Shown here: positions 25,470-33,707 of the stretch, in pieces
Position numbering within the stretch: the stretch's first letter is position 1
Layout: every line of letters begins with the position of its first letter
Position numbers and translations under genes: made by a program
Notes under the pieces: model-generated
Database searches by the model: none
Seen by the model: the letters and a program-made list of their open reading frames with translations, nothing else
What the model was told of the DNA's origin: nothing
Source: Klebsiella pneumoniae
GTDB lineage: Bacteria; Myxococcota_A; UBA796; SXON01
Length of the DNA stretch: 33,849 nucleotides
NCBI GenBank assembly: GCA_945861635.1
Contig: CAMAWH010000054.1
Span: forward strand, 1 to 33,849
Direction: 5' to 3'

Positions 25470-26027
25470 TCAGCCGCCGCCCCACACGTCGAGAATCCGG
25501 TCAAGTCGTGCCACCGACGCATCGCCCGCGCCTGCGTGCCGGACGAGTTGACCCCGACAGTAGCCGGCGTCGAAATCGCCACCCATCGCCGCGACGATCC
25601 GCTCGATGTCGGTCCAATCCTTCGCGCGGTTGAACAGCGCCTTGAGCACCACGAGATCCTCCGGAGAGAGTGCCGGGAACGGCTTCTCCCCGATCCATAC
25701 TGTCCGCGTCCGCGCCGCGGCGTCCGTGTGGAGCGGGATGCTGTCGAAGAACAGGTCGATCCGGACGCCATCCACGTAGAGGCGGCCATCCCCGCGTTCC
25801 GCCGCGACCCTGGCGGCCTCATCGGGCAGGATGTCCAGTCCAGCCGCCGCGAGTGCGTCGAGTGCGGGCCGCGCCCCATCCATCGGTACAAACACGTTGA
25901 CGTCACCATCGACCGTGGCGCGGGCGTACCCAGAGACCTGCATGGCGATCGAGCCCCCGACAGCGTACGGAATGCGCGAGGCGGGATGCGGGGCGCGGCG
26001 AAGTATCGGGCGCAGCGTCGGCTGCAC
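25470..26027 (-). CDS. Nucleotidyltransferase-fold protein
   Basis: From GTG 26027 the product has 185 residues. It carries the minimal nucleotidyltransferase core: 'AVGGSIAMQVSGYARATVDG' with the GGS of the nucleotide loop (residues 24-26), the DxD pair at Asp40 and Asp42, and a third acidic residue in 'VRIDLFFD' (Asp91). The later 'LSPEDLVVLKALFNRAKDWT' is typical of AbiEii/MNT-related proteins. Relatives include nucleotidylating toxins and antitoxins and aminoglycoside enzymes, but no partner gene of HEPN or AbiEi type is next to it, so no toxin-antitoxin assignment is made. The start is weak, with GCAGGG directly ahead of GTG. Confidence 0.75.
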   Translation of the reverse strand: MQPTLRPILRRAPHPASRIPYAVGGSIAMQVSGYARATVDGDVNVFVPMDGARPALDALAAAGLDILPDEAARVAAERGDGRLYVDGVRIDLFFDSIPLHTDAAARTRTVWIGEKPFPALSPEDLVVLKALFNRAKDWTDIERIVAAMGGDFDAGYCRGQLVRHAGAGDASVARLDRILDVWGGG

Positions 26028-26057
26028 CCCTGCCCGCAGGGCTTCGCTCGGCCCCCG

Positions 26058-27218
26058 TCAACGCGCCAGCGCGTCCCGAATCAAGGGCACCAGCACCATC
26101 GCCTCTCGCTCGGCGCCAACGCCGTTCGGATGGAGCGGATCGGAGAACCAGTGGCCGGGCTGAAACCCGCCTTCCTCCTCGGCAAGATCAACCAGTGTGG
26201 CCCCCGTTTCACGCGCAACCGCGCGGATGACGACGTCCGCGCTGGCCGGCGCCCGCAACGGCGCAACGTCGAGATCGAGAGAAGCGTGCCATGCAGCAAC
26301 CTTTTCCGCCGGCTCCGACGCCGCATGCGCGCGCGCCCACTCTCCGTAGGCCGACCGGCCGCACGCCGCGTCGAGGCGGGAGAGGAGCGCGCCCTCCAAC
26401 CCGGCCGGCGTCGGCTGTAGTACCCGCACGACATCGGCGCAGGCCGGATGTCCCGTCGTCAACACTCCGGTGGGCGCGCGATCGAAATTGCGAAGGAGCG
26501 TCGTCACCAGTACCGGGGCTGGACTATCGCGCACGGCGTCGGTCAACTCACGGCGGAAGCGCTCGTCCACGTCCGCGCGCACCCGCAGCACCAGGTCGTC
26601 CTCGATGGGAAGTACGCGCCCAGGCTGGTTTTCCCTCCGGATTCCGTGCATCGGCTCCAACCACGCGCGGATCCACGAGCGCGACAGCACCCGCTCAATC
26701 GGCAGCGTCCAGAGTGACACCGCATGGATCTCGCCGCGAAACAGCGACATGTTGTAGTCGTTGTGCCCGGTCTGGATCACCAGCAAACTTGGGCGCAGGA
26801 CGTCGATGGTGTGCACCAACATCCGAACAGCCGCCGTCGTCGAACCCGCGACCCCAAGATTCACGACATCGACGTTCGGCAAGAGCCGCGCGACCGTCGA
26901 TGGAAAATCACCGTTCGGGCTGGGATTGAAGGGATTGCGAACCGTTGACCCCCCCAGAAAGATCACCCGCGGACGGGTGTCGTTCGCGGCCACGCGGACG
27001 TCACTCTCCGGGTGTCCCGGGCACACCAACCCCGTGGCGACGACGGTGCAGATGCCGATGCGCGCCACCGTCTCCGACGGCGGCACCGGCCCCATCGCCA
27101 CGTGCGCCACTCCCTCCACGCCCGCAAACAGCGCGCCCGCCACGACCATCCCCGCGAGCAGCTTCCGCGGCCCCCCACGCAGCCGGCCCGCGCGCACGTT
27201 TCCTCGCTCGGTCGGCAT
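26058..27218 (-). CDS. SGNH/GDSL-type hydrolase, membrane-anchored
   Basis: ATG 27218 gives 386 residues. The N-terminus is basic followed by one membrane helix (about 19-40), so the enzyme domain should lie in the periplasm. All SGNH blocks are visible: 'VIFLGGSTVRNPF' with nucleophile Ser91, Gly in 'VVNLGVAGSTTAAV', 'QTGHNDYN' with Asn153, and 'SDPLHPNG' with Asp360 and His363. Such enzymes act on esters, for example acetyl groups of glycans; this substrate is unknown. The gene starts 21 bases from the divergent exported-protein gene, so they share a very compact promoter region. It could act on the same surface material as the nearby glycosyltransferase-like protein, but that is inference. 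Confidence 0.85.
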   Translation of the reverse strand: MPTERGNVRAGRLRGGPRKLLAGMVVAGALFAGVEGVAHVAMGPVPPSETVARIGICTVVATGLVCPGHPESDVRVAANDTRPRVIFLGGSTVRNPFNPSPNGDFPSTVARLLPNVDVVNLGVAGSTTAAVRMLVHTIDVLRPSLLVIQTGHNDYNMSLFRGEIHAVSLWTLPIERVLSRSWIRAWLEPMHGIRRENQPGRVLPIEDDLVLRVRADVDERFRRELTDAVRDSPAPVLVTTLLRNFDRAPTGVLTTGHPACADVVRVLQPTPAGLEGALLSRLDAACGRSAYGEWARAHAASEPAEKVAAWHASLDLDVAPLRAPASADVVIRAVARETGATLVDLAEEEGGFQPGHWFSDPLHPNGVGAEREAMVLVPLIRDALAR

Positions 27219-27239
27219 GCCGCAGGCTATCCTGCGCCG

Positions 27240-28490
27240 ATGCCGCTCGTTTCCACCGCGCTCGCCACACTCGCGCTCGTTCCCTTCGCGCTGGCGGGTG
27301 ATCCCATCGTCTCCATCGGCGCGGAAGTCGTGTTGGCGCCGGGCGGAGGGTGGGCGCGCGCTTTCCCGGAAGACGTCGGCTGGACGCTGGTTTGGTCCGC
27401 CGGCGGAGACTACAACGCGCTGCCCATGACGGCGGATCTCGTCGTCGATGACCGTGATCGCAAGCACCTCACGGGGCGCACCGACCTCAAGGACCACGCC
27501 ATCGTCCGGTGCCCCGACGGCACGTTTCTCCACGTGGGCTCCGCAAACCTGCACGTGGACAACGACAGCGCCTACGCGCACCGCTTCGACGCGGAGTTCA
27601 ATCTTCTCGCCAGCGGAACGGTCGAAGAAGACAATCCCAACCGGCAACACAACGATCCCGCGCTGATCTGTGCGCCCGTCGGAGAAGCGGTCGCGTACAT
27701 GGACAAGCAGGGGCAGGCGAGCGCCACGCTGTTCGACATCGCCGGCAACGGAACGATGACGGGCACGAGGGCAGTCGACGGCGCGCCCCGCGTGATGGGC
27801 GGCGGGCTCGTCTGGAACGCCGATGACGACACCTTCCTCATCATCGGCGGCGCCTACGACAACGCGCTCACGCTGGCCCGCTACGACATCGACCTGAACC
27901 TGCTCGACACCCAAAAGCTCACCGCGCTCCCGGCCGGCTGGCACGCCTTCTGGCCGCAGGCGGTGATGCGCGTGGGAGACTTCTGGATACTGGCCCACGC
28001 GGGCAATGACGAGGCGGTGCACTGGGATCAGGGGGATGGTGACATCTGGGTCAAGGTCTACGACCTCGACTGGAACCTCATCCAGGACGAGCAGGTGACG
28101 CACAACACCGCGCCGATCGGCGGCATGCGGCCGGGGCTGGCGCGCAAGAATGAACAGTTGCTGGTGACGTACGACAAAAGCGTGCATCCCGTCGTCATTC
28201 CGCTGACACTCGATCTGGCGGCGCTCGGCGTGGAAGGCGGCGACACGGGGCAATGGTCGGACCCGGCGGACACCGACAGCGATGGATCGGAGGATTCGGC
28301 GCCGGACAGTGGCGGCGATGACGACGACGATGACGACTGCGGCTGCGCAACGAACGTCGGCGCCGGGTGGTCGCTCGGCGGTTGGTCCCTGGCCGGGATG
28401 CTGCTGCTGCCATGGTGGAGGCGGCGGAAGGCGGCGGAAGCGTGGGGCGAAGATCAGGCGGTCACGCCACCGCCTCGTCCACCACGATAA
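27240..28490 (+). CDS. Exported protein with MYXO-CTERM-type tail
   Basis: ATG 27240 gives 416 residues. 'STALATLALVPFALAGDP' is a signal peptide with likely cleavage after Ala. Residues about 20-325 have a repeating beta-strand pattern ('GGGLVWNADDDTFLIIGGAY', 'VKVYDLDWNLIQDE') that suggests a propeller. An acidic linker ends in eight or so Asp, followed by 'CGCATN' (Cys367 and Cys369), a hydrophobic stretch 'LGGWSLAGMLLLPWW' and Arg-Arg-Arg-Lys. This is the MYXO-CTERM type of sorting tail thought to be processed by a myxosortase for surface anchoring. The 20 residues after the Arg cluster are more than usual. No myxosortase gene is in the window. Confidence 0.8.
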   Translation: MPLVSTALATLALVPFALAGDPIVSIGAEVVLAPGGGWARAFPEDVGWTLVWSAGGDYNALPMTADLVVDDRDRKHLTGRTDLKDHAIVRCPDGTFLHVGSANLHVDNDSAYAHRFDAEFNLLASGTVEEDNPNRQHNDPALICAPVGEAVAYMDKQGQASATLFDIAGNGTMTGTRAVDGAPRVMGGGLVWNADDDTFLIIGGAYDNALTLARYDIDLNLLDTQKLTALPAGWHAFWPQAVMRVGDFWILAHAGNDEAVHWDQGDGDIWVKVYDLDWNLIQDEQVTHNTAPIGGMRPGLARKNEQLLVTYDKSVHPVVIPLTLDLAALGVEGGDTGQWSDPADTDSDGSEDSAPDSGGDDDDDDDCGCATNVGAGWSLGGWSLAGMLLLPWWRRRKAAEAWGEDQAVTPPPRPPR

Positions 28491-28504
28491 GCCCCACGAC
28501 CGAG

Positions 28505-29059
28505 GTGTCCACGCTCTCCACGCGCTCGCGCTCCGTCCTGCTCCTCGTCGGTGCGCTGGCGACATTTCCCGCGTGCTCTGGCGGTGACGGTGCCGATGGA
28601 AACGATTCCGCATCGGCGTTGGCGGAGGCGTTTGCCGCGGAGTTCGTGGACGCGCACAACGCCGCTCGCTCGCGCCCCGAACCGACGCCAGACCCCGCGA
28701 TTCCGGACGTCACATGGGATGACGAACTTGCCCTTTTCGCGCAGAACTGGACCGACGCCTGCGTGTTCGAACACAGCAAGGGTGAAACGGGTGAAAATCT
28801 CGCCATCGACAGCCGCTCCGTCCGGCCCACCGACATCGTGGACTACTGGTACTCGGAGATTGCCGACTACGACTACGCCGACAACACCTGCGCGCGCGGC
28901 GCCCAGTGCGGCCACTACACGCAAGTCGTCTGGCGCGACACCGAACGAATCGGCTGCGCCAAAACCGCGTGCTCCAACGTCGAGGGCTTCGGCGCGGGCG
29001 AGTTCTGGGCGTGCGAGTACGACCCGCCGGGTAACTTCGTAGGAGAGAAGCCGTATTGA
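28505..29059 (+). CDS. CAP (SCP/PR-1-like) domain lipoprotein
   Basis: I set the start at GTG 28505, 14 bases after the previous stop, which opens a signal ending 'ATFPAC' (Cys24) and gives 184 residues. The mature part is a complete CAP domain. The cavity residues are present: His50 in 'DAHNAARS', Glu73 in 'TWDDELALFAQNW', Glu96 in 'TGENLA' and His136 in 'CGHYTQVVWRDTERIGCA'. The second signature is 'WACEYDPPGNFVGEKPY' at the C-terminus. Six Cys in the C-terminal half probably form disulfides. CAP proteins bind lipids or sterols, and some have been reported as proteases, so the function is not settled. It is probably co-transcribed with the upstream MYXO-CTERM-type gene. Confidence 0.9.
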   Translation: MSTLSTRSRSVLLLVGALATFPACSGGDGADGNDSASALAEAFAAEFVDAHNAARSRPEPTPDPAIPDVTWDDELALFAQNWTDACVFEHSKGETGENLAIDSRSVRPTDIVDYWYSEIADYDYADNTCARGAQCGHYTQVVWRDTERIGCAKTACSNVEGFGAGEFWACEYDPPGNFVGEKPY

Positions 29060-29087
29060 CGTCGCGCGGATCGGTTAGCCGCTCGGC

Positions 29088-32000
29088 ATGATTGGCGTCC
29101 CGCTCGGAGCATTCCACCTCTCCGGTCGCATCGGCAAAGGCGGCATGGGTGAGGTGTGGCACGGGCTACACACGCGGCAGCAGGTGCCGGTTGCTGTCAA
29201 GTTTCTGCGGGAAGACAGCCCCAAATTGCGCGTGGCGTTCACCGAGGAAGTGCGCGCGGTTGCGCGGCTCGACCACCCCGGCGTCATCCTCGTGCTCGAC
29301 CACGGCATCGTCGATCCCGCCACCTCCGCGGCGTCCGAAGGGCGCCTGCACATCGGCTCGCCGTGGCTGGCGATGGAATTTTGCTCCGGGGGCACGCTGA
29401 CGCAGCGGCCACCGACACAGTGGTCGGAACTCCGCGGCTTGTTGGTGGATATCCTCGCAGCCCTCGCGTATTCGCATGCGCGCGGCGTGCTGCACCGCGA
29501 TCTCACGCCGGACAACATCATGTTCGCGGGCCAGGAGGACGTGCGCCCGGGTCTGAAACTGTCGGACTTTGGGCTGGCTTTTGCGTTCAAGCCGGAGGAG
29601 GGCTCGTCGGTCATCACGGGCACCCCCGCCTACATGGCGCCCGAGCAGTTCGCGCGCGCTTGGCGAGACACGGGGCCGTGGACGGACCTGTACGCGCTGG
29701 GCTGTGTGGCCTGGGCTCTGGCAACGGGCGTGCCGCCGTTCGGTTCGTCGCGCCCCCCGGAGGTGCTCATGCTCGCGCACCGCGAGCTGGATCCTCCTGC
29801 GTTCAAGCCTCGCTTTACCGTTCCACCCCGCTTCGAGGACTGGCTTCGGCGCCTGCTCGACAAGGATCCTGCCCGCCGGCCTCCGCGCGCGGCCGAGGCG
29901 TCCGCCGGGCTCCTGAACCTCGACGGCGCGCGTGTTCCGGGCGGGATGATTCCCGTGGCGTGGCGTGCAGCAGAGCGTCCTCGCATCCCGATGCGCCTCG
30001 TCGGCGCCGGCCTCGGTCTGTACGGCGTCCGGGCCGTGCCCATGGTGGGGCGTACGGCCGAGCGCGATGAGCTGTGGACCGCTCTCCGCGACGTTCAGGA
30101 GCAGTGGTCGGCGCGCGTCGTGACCCTCCACGGCGCTGCTGGCGTCGGCAAAACCCGCCTCGCCGAATGGTTGTGCGAGCGTGCGCACGAGAGCGGCGGC
30201 GCGACCATCCTCCGGGCCGATCACTCGCCCGAACGAGGAGATGGCATCGGTCCGATGTTGGCCCGGCATCTCGGCTGCAGCGGCCTCGACCGCAACGACA
30301 CGCGCGCCCGTCTGGACACGCTGCTGGCCATTTCCGGAGATGCCGACGAACCCGAAGGATTGACCGAGCTTATCCACCCCTCCGGCTCCGGCAGCCTCCG
30401 CCTCGGCGCCCCGGACGAGCGTCACGTCCTCGTCCGCCGCCTGCTGGAGCGGTGTTGCACGGAACGGCCGGTGATCGTTCATATCGAGGACGCGCATTGG
30501 GCAGGAGAAACGTTGGGTCTGGTCGAGCACGTCCTGCGCGCGCAGGCGGATTCTCCCTCGCCGGTGCTGTTCGTGCTCACCGTTCGAGATGAGGAGCTGT
30601 CCGAGCGCCCCGTCGAAGCCGCGCAATTGGGTGAGCTGATGTCCGTTCCCACGTGCCGGTGGTCGGAAGTAAAGCCCCTTTCCGGCGGAGAACAGGCGAC
30701 CCTGGTCCACACGCACCTCGGCCTCGACGGCGACCTTGCGGAGCGCGTCCGTGAACGTGCCGGCGGCAACCCCGCTTTTGCCGTGCAGCTCGTCGGAGAC
30801 TGGGTGCAGCGCGGCATCCTGGACGTTGGCGCGGATGGATTCTCGCTCCGTCCCGGCGCGCATGCCGTCCTTCCCGACGACATCCACTCGGTGTGGACGG
30901 CAAGAGTTGATCGCGTGCTGGAGGCGTTCCGTGAATCCGGTGCAGAGGAGGCCAGGATCTCCCTGGAGATCGCTGCGGTCCTCGGGGCGGAGGTCGATGA
31001 CGCGGAGTGGCACCGGGCGTGCGAGTTGGCGGACGTTTCGGTTGCACCCGGGTTGGTCGAGCGCCTCGTGCGAGAGCGCCTGGTCCGCCCCATTCCGGGA
31101 GACACGCTGGTGTGGGCGTTTGCTCAGGGCATGTTGCGCGAGTCGTTGGAACGCGCCGCAGAAGAGTCCGGGCGTCTCGCCGATCATCACCGCGCCGCCG
31201 CCGCCATGGTGCGCGACAAGAAGGGCGCGCGCGGCGTAACGGAGCGGCTCGGTCGTCACCTGTACGCGGCCGGAAAGTGGGTGGACGCGCTCGGCTACCT
31301 GCTGGAAGGTGCCCGATTGCGCGCCATGCGGGGAGAATATCGCGCGGCGCACACACTGCTCACGCGTCGCGAGGACGCGGTGCTCCGCGCCAACCTGGCC
31401 GACGACGACGAGCGGCGGGCGGGAACGTTTGTCGTCCGCGCCGACGTCTTCCGGCGGCAGGGTCAATTCGATGCCGGGCGTCGTGAGGCGGAGCGGGTTG
31501 TGGCCGACGCACGGCGGTTCGGCTGGAAGCGACCGTTGCCAGACGCGCTTGCGCTCCTCGGGGAGCTGGCACGTTTGCGGGGAGAGCCGACGGCCGCGCT
31601 GGAGATGTTCCTGCAAGCGCGAACGCTGTTCGGCTCCGATCAGCGTGGAATCGGCGTGTGCCTCATCGGTCTGGCGGACCTCGCCGCCGGCCTCGGCGAG
31701 TTGGGCCGTGCGGGGGAGCGCTACGCGGAGGCGCACGCCACGTTCCTGCGCCTCAACGATTCCCGAATGGTCGCCGATTGTCTGCGTGGAAGAGCGGATG
31801 TTGCGCGCCGGGCCGGAGCGTTGCCTACCGCCACCGAACTGGTCCGCGAGGCGATTCCGCTGTACACCGCGCTCGGACATCGCGCCGGACTGGCGGAAAG
31901 CCTCGTCGTGCTCGCCGGTATCGACCGGGCGCGCGGCGATCTCGACGCCGCCACCGCCGGGTATCGCCGTGCCCTGAAGGTGTTCGAGTCCATCGGCTCG

Positions 32001-32420
32001 GGCCAGGTCATCCTGCCGCTGCTCGACCTCGGCCTCGTGCTGAATGCGCGGGAGCGGTGGCCGGACGCCATCCGCGTGCTGCACGTCGCGCGGAAACTCA
32101 TCGAAAAACAGGGCCGGAAGGGTCTGCTCGCCAGCGTGCACGCCATGCTCCTTCCCGGCACGGCGTCTCAGCGAGATTGGTCGTCGTTCGACCAGTCCCT
32201 TACGACGGCAACGCCCATCCTCGTCCACGGCGACGTGGTGGACCTCGATGTCGCCGCCGCACTCCTGCGCGCTGGAAAAATCGCCATCGGCGCCGGCGAA
32301 GTACGGCGGGCCAAGCTGGTGCTGGAACTCGCGCGCGCCCAGTGGGATGCCGCGGGAAGGGCGGAACGCGTGGCCGAGGTGGTGGGGTTGCTTCGGAGCC
32401 TGCTATCTTCGCAGGCATGA
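29088..32420 (+). CDS. Ser/Thr kinase fused to AAA-type ATPase and TPR-like region
   Basis: The 1110-residue product begins directly with a Hanks-type kinase domain (about 1-275): glycine loop 'GKGGMGEV' (16-23), Lys38, catalytic 'HRDLTPDN' (Asp138), DFG (Asp160) and 'GTPAYMAPEQ'. A P-loop ATPase of the AAA_16/STAND-like type follows, with Walker A 'HGAAGVGKT' (Lys355) and Walker B 'PVIVHIEDAHW' (Glu467, Asp468). The last 400 residues are helical repeats of TPR type with 'AGERYAEAHATFLRL' and 'ARGDLDAATAGYRRALKVF'. This layout is common in myxobacterial signalling proteins. No membrane helix is seen, so the sensor is likely cytoplasmic. Its stop overlaps the start of the next gene (ATGA), so the two are coupled. 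Confidence 0.92.
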   Translation: MIGVPLGAFHLSGRIGKGGMGEVWHGLHTRQQVPVAVKFLREDSPKLRVAFTEEVRAVARLDHPGVILVLDHGIVDPATSAASEGRLHIGSPWLAMEFCSGGTLTQRPPTQWSELRGLLVDILAALAYSHARGVLHRDLTPDNIMFAGQEDVRPGLKLSDFGLAFAFKPEEGSSVITGTPAYMAPEQFARAWRDTGPWTDLYALGCVAWALATGVPPFGSSRPPEVLMLAHRELDPPAFKPRFTVPPRFEDWLRRLLDKDPARRPPRAAEASAGLLNLDGARVPGGMIPVAWRAAERPRIPMRLVGAGLGLYGVRAVPMVGRTAERDELWTALRDVQEQWSARVVTLHGAAGVGKTRLAEWLCERAHESGGATILRADHSPERGDGIGPMLARHLGCSGLDRNDTRARLDTLLAISGDADEPEGLTELIHPSGSGSLRLGAPDERHVLVRRLLERCCTERPVIVHIEDAHWAGETLGLVEHVLRAQADSPSPVLFVLTVRDEELSERPVEAAQLGELMSVPTCRWSEVKPLSGGEQATLVHTHLGLDGDLAERVRERAGGNPAFAVQLVGDWVQRGILDVGADGFSLRPGAHAVLPDDIHSVWTARVDRVLEAFRESGAEEARISLEIAAVLGAEVDDAEWHRACELADVSVAPGLVERLVRERLVRPIPGDTLVWAFAQGMLRESLERAAEESGRLADHHRAAAAMVRDKKGARGVTERLGRHLYAAGKWVDALGYLLEGARLRAMRGEYRAAHTLLTRREDAVLRANLADDDERRAGTFVVRADVFRRQGQFDAGRREAERVVADARRFGWKRPLPDALALLGELARLRGEPTAALEMFLQARTLFGSDQRGIGVCLIGLADLAAGLGELGRAGERYAEAHATFLRLNDSRMVADCLRGRADVARRAGALPTATELVREAIPLYTALGHRAGLAESLVVLAGIDRARGDLDAATAGYRRALKVFESIGSGQVILPLLDLGLVLNARERWPDAIRVLHVARKLIEKQGRKGLLASVHAMLLPGTASQRDWSSFDQSLTTATPILVHGDVVDLDVAAALLRAGKIAIGAGEVRRAKLVLELARAQWDAAGRAERVAEVVGLLRSLLSSQA

Positions 32421-33259
32421 CCGCCCTGATCCGTTCGTCCGCCGTTCCGCTCGCGCTCGGCCTCACGCTGTCCCTCGTTATTGCCGTCGGCGGGGCCGCG
32501 CCCGCGCGAGCAGCCACCCCGATCTGGGAGACGGGGGGCATTGGCGGGGCCATCGCGCTTGCCGACACGGGCGATTTCGCCGCCGGGCCGCTCTTGACGA
32601 CCATGGGCGGAGACCTGAACATCTATGTGCTTTTTGGGGGAGAGGACGCTCGTTACACGGCCGTCCGCGCCTGGGAGATCAACATGGGCACCTTTGCGCC
32701 GAGCTTCCTCACGGACAGCAAGGTGGGGAAGGGAAAGAAGAAGGTCGCCGCCGAGAAGGCCGCGGCTGAGGCTGATCCCGACGCACCGCCGCCGGCGCCG
32801 AAGGTGCTGGTGGGTACGCCGCGCATCAAGGTCGGCGGCAGCTCGTGGCGCTCCGAACGATTTCGCGCGGAGCTTGGCGGTATCGGCCTCGTCGACCTGC
32901 TCGCGCTTGCCGGGGTTCCGGCAATGACGGCGTTTCTCGGCCCGACCTTTGGCGGCCGGTTGCAGGTGGTCTACCCGGACGGGAGCGCCGCAGGAGTGGG
33001 CGCGCTGTTGCTCACGGGGGGGCTCACGGCCGGGGCGGCGTTGGGGCCCTCCGCGCTCGTGCGCCTCGACTCCGCCGCAGAATGGGATCCGTTCGTGCTG
33101 GCGATCGACTTCAAAGCGGCGGTGTTGCTGGGCCTCTCGCTCAACCGATTCGACATCCCGCTTTCGTTCCGGATCGAGGGCGATGGCTCGATGGGCCCGG
33201 CCACCCAATGGAAACCCTCGTGGAAGGCGATGTTTTCCACGCTGTTGACGTTCGACTAG
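32417..33259 (+). CDS. Exported protein coupled to the kinase gene
   Basis: ATG 32417 overlaps the kinase stop codon, and GCAGG lies just upstream. The product has 280 residues. 'LALGLTLSLVIAVGGAAPAR' followed by Ala-Ala is a signal peptide with an AxA site. The mature part has alternating hydrophobic strands ('DLNIYVLFGGEDARYTAV', 'WDPFVLAIDFKAAVLLGLSL') and ends 'KAMFSTLLTFD' with a terminal aromatic pattern, which suggests an outer-membrane beta-barrel. Residues about 95-120 are a Lys/Ala/Pro-rich insertion that should form a loop. No family is recognised. Coupling with a Ser/Thr kinase may be functional or may only reflect compaction. Confidence 0.75.
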   Translation: MTALIRSSAVPLALGLTLSLVIAVGGAAPARAATPIWETGGIGGAIALADTGDFAAGPLLTTMGGDLNIYVLFGGEDARYTAVRAWEINMGTFAPSFLTDSKVGKGKKKVAAEKAAAEADPDAPPPAPKVLVGTPRIKVGGSSWRSERFRAELGGIGLVDLLALAGVPAMTAFLGPTFGGRLQVVYPDGSAAGVGALLLTGGLTAGAALGPSALVRLDSAAEWDPFVLAIDFKAAVLLGLSLNRFDIPLSFRIEGDGSMGPATQWKPSWKAMFSTLLTFD

Positions 33260-33586
33260 AGAGTGTCGCAGTCGTTTTGACGCGTTCAATCGTGGTCCGG
33301 GGCGCGCCTCGGCATCCATGAAGCGCGCGCACGTGCTTGCCGCCATGGAAGGCGATGATTCCATCGACAAAGCGTACGTGGTCGATCCGAAGTCAGACCT
33401 CTTGCCGAAGCGTCGCCACTTCGGCTCGTCGTCAGCTGCACCGCCCGGGCAACCGCTGGGGCACCTGACCCGGATGCTCCCACTGGCCCCCGGATCCATC
33501 GTCGTCCGGCACGCCGAGCCGACGGTGGCCCCAAGGGCCCCGTTGCGACGCATGGGCTGCGCTCCCTCCCGTATCGGACATAGGCG
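33260..33586. other. Intergenic stretch with a possible gene scrap
   Basis: No complete gene is seen. A minus-strand frame at about 33300-33480 contains 'SIRVRCPSGCPGG' followed some 20 residues later by 'FGSTTYALSMESSPSMAAST', faintly like an LCCL-type domain, but with no start, signal or stop in a sensible place. I do not treat it as a gene. Confidence 0.4.
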
Positions 33587-33616
33587 CCAACATACTTGAC
33601 ACGTCAAGTATGTTGG
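33587..33616. promoter_or_regulatory. 30-bp perfect palindrome
   Basis: The arms CCAACATACTTGAC (33587-33600) and GTCAAGTATGTTGG (33603-33616) are exact reverse complements separated by AC. The segment is A/T-richer than its surroundings. It lies 91 bases upstream of the DUF6788-like start, so it may be an operator for a dimeric regulator; it could also be a terminator or a mobile-element end. Confidence 0.7.
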
Positions 33617-33707
33617 AGACGTCGGGTGCACGCCACGATCGTTGGCCGACGGACCTATCTGCTTTTCTTTTCGAGTTCCTACGGATATAGTACAAGTAGG
33701 AGTAACC

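Noticed and set aside
24636..26420. Plus-strand frame of 594 residues
   Set aside because: It is antisense to the Ser-Asp stalk, nucleotidyltransferase and hydrolase genes, each better supported.
27219..28613. Upstream part of the long minus frame of the SGNH hydrolase
   Set aside because: It is antisense to the exported-protein gene and lacks any domain; the hydrolase starts at 27218.
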